Source: Nitrospinota bacterium (GTDB lineage Bacteria > Nitrospinota > Nitrospinia > Nitrospinales > VA-1). Taken from it: a stretch of 22,584 nt of DNA. The notes beneath the pieces are model-generated. The model ran no database searches. It worked only from the letters and a program-made list of their open reading frames with translations, and was not told where the DNA came from. The DNA lies in NCBI GenBank assembly GCA_022567815.1, contig JADFGI010000004.1:1-22584 (forward strand), given 5' to 3'. How positions within the stretch are numbered: position 1 is the stretch's first letter; each line of letters starts with the position of its first letter. Below, in pieces: positions 21,773 through 22,584 of the stretch. Position numbers and translations under genes: made by a program.

Positions 21773-22584
21773 TTATTCAGCCAGAATTTTATATACTTCC
21801 TCAAAACTTGTTTTCGTTCTTTCTGAAATCCAGGGAAGAATTTTTATAGGCAATCCAAGAATCTTCAGAACTTCCAGATCCAAATCGGGACTTTTAATTT
21901 CTCCGCTGCTTCCCAGCTGGTTGCACTGGACAATATAGTCTGCCAAATACACGATCGCTGTTTCTTCCTTGTAGAAGGGAGCATTTAAAGGCTGATGATG
22001 ATATTCCGTGGTTTCTTGAAAAACTTCAGGAAGCTTCCATTTCTCTATCAATGCACTCCCCACTTGTGCATGATCAAAACCCAGGGCGCTTTTTTCCGAG
22101 TCAATTAAATTTTGTCCCCATTCATTACATTGGGTAAGGGCTATTTTCGCTTTTTCCGGATATTCCTTATAAATGACCAGGGAACCAATATCATGAATCA
22201 TTCCCGCGATATAAAGCAGTTCTCCATTTCCCAATGATTTCAGCACGCTTATTTCCCTGGCGGCGATGCCGCAGGCTACGCTGTGCGACCAAAAAGATTC
22301 CTTTGTGACGAAATATTCTGGAATACCCTTTAATTGAGACATTAGTGTGGAGGCAAGGACAAGATTGCCAAGCGGACTTAATCCAAGGATGTTCAGGGAA
22401 TGGGAAATGGTGGCCACTTTGGTCGAAAGCCCAAAATAAGCGCTATTCACCAGTCTTAAAAGCTTGGTTGTCAAACCGACATCTCTTGAAATTAAATCTC
22501 CGATGTGCTGAACATTGGATTCAGGATCGTTGATCGCCTCCATGATTAAATAAAAATTGGCCGGTAACGCCGGGATTGCGTCTG
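21773..22584 (-). CDS. HDOD-domain protein, 5' end beyond the window
   Basis: This protein contains an HDOD domain, an HD-like non-catalytic relative used in bacterial signalling. Motifs include ISRDVGLTTKLLRLVNSAYFGL, ISHSLNILGLSPLGNLVLAS, and later YIAGMIHDIGSLV (which keeps an HD pair), SALGFDHAQVGSALIEKWKLP and TEYHHQP. An ATG at 22543 gives 256 residues, but the frame stays open to the window edge. The extra codons, DAIPALPANFYLIMEAIND, are a normal HDOD start, so the gene runs off the right edge and its true start is not visible. It lies 60 bp upstream of the receiver-kinase gene, suggesting a shared operon and pathway. Confidence 0.9.
   Translation of the reverse strand, partial: DAIPALPANFYLIMEAINDPESNVQHIGDLISRDVGLTTKLLRLVNSAYFGLSTKVATISHSLNILGLSPLGNLVLASTLMSQLKGIPEYFVTKESFWSHSVACGIAAREISVLKSLGNGELLYIAGMIHDIGSLVIYKEYPEKAKIALTQCNEWGQNLIDSEKSALGFDHAQVGSALIEKWKLPEVFQETTEYHHQPLNAPFYKEETAIVYLADYIVQCNQLGSSGEIKSPDLDLEVLKILGLPIKILPWISERTKTSFEEVYKILAE

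Overview
This 22.6 kb window reads as an ordinary, gene-dense chromosomal stretch of a moderate-GC, diderm-type bacterium. Signal peptides, two-component sensors with periplasmic loops, an HDOD protein, and TPR and DUF1566 secreted proteins all fit a Gram-negative lineage. The taste is of Nitrospinota or a deltaproteobacterial-like group, but nothing here fixes the taxon. I saw no tRNA, rRNA, CRISPR array, transposase or phage gene.

Layout. (1) 1-2470: two small convergent TfoX N-terminal-domain genes, a RelE/ParE-type toxin with its antitoxin, and a membrane family-2 glycosyltransferase. (2) 2580-6190: an SH3-domain secreted protein behind a promoter, a gene-poor stretch with a small domain remnant and a 32-bp perfect palindrome, then a PAS-containing membrane histidine kinase. 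(3) 6200-9990: an NAD(P)-dependent aldehyde dehydrogenase convergent with a CusRS/PhoB-like two-component operon. (4) 9990-13400: a small Cys-containing helical protein, a small membrane protein, a short-chain dehydrogenase and gatB. (5) 13400-17000: a run of plus-strand genes for a DUF1566 protein, a TPR protein, an unknown secreted protein and a Bcp-type peroxiredoxin. (6) 17240-20270: an aminopeptidase P-like M24 protein, an SRAP (DNA-abasic-site crosslinking) protein and a TPMT-like methyltransferase. (7) 20470-22584: a REC-histidine kinase protein preceded by an HDOD protein that runs off the right edge.

The most distinctive content is not protein-coding. A family of modular, hairpin-forming intergenic repeats occupies four junctions (about 10240-10378, 11679-11920, 17001-17286 and 19455-19651). 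The hairpins keep their loops while stem bases change in compensating pairs, so the folded form seems to matter. The elements lie against gene 3' ends: five genes stop inside them or within a few bases, and two (the M24 protein and the SRAP protein) take their last residues and stop codon from them. A second repeat family (1-86 and 10744-10828) and a stack of three further repeats at the 5' end of the DUF1566 gene show that this genome is heavily seeded with small repeats.

Functionally the genes look like housekeeping and environmental sensing: three sensor kinases, one paired regulator, redox and aldehyde detoxification, DNA-damage protection, and amidotransferase-dependent tRNA charging. 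I found no clear new defence or biosynthetic system. The repeat family, the regulator's duplicated start with its 14-codon upstream ORF, and the 32-bp palindrome are the best leads.
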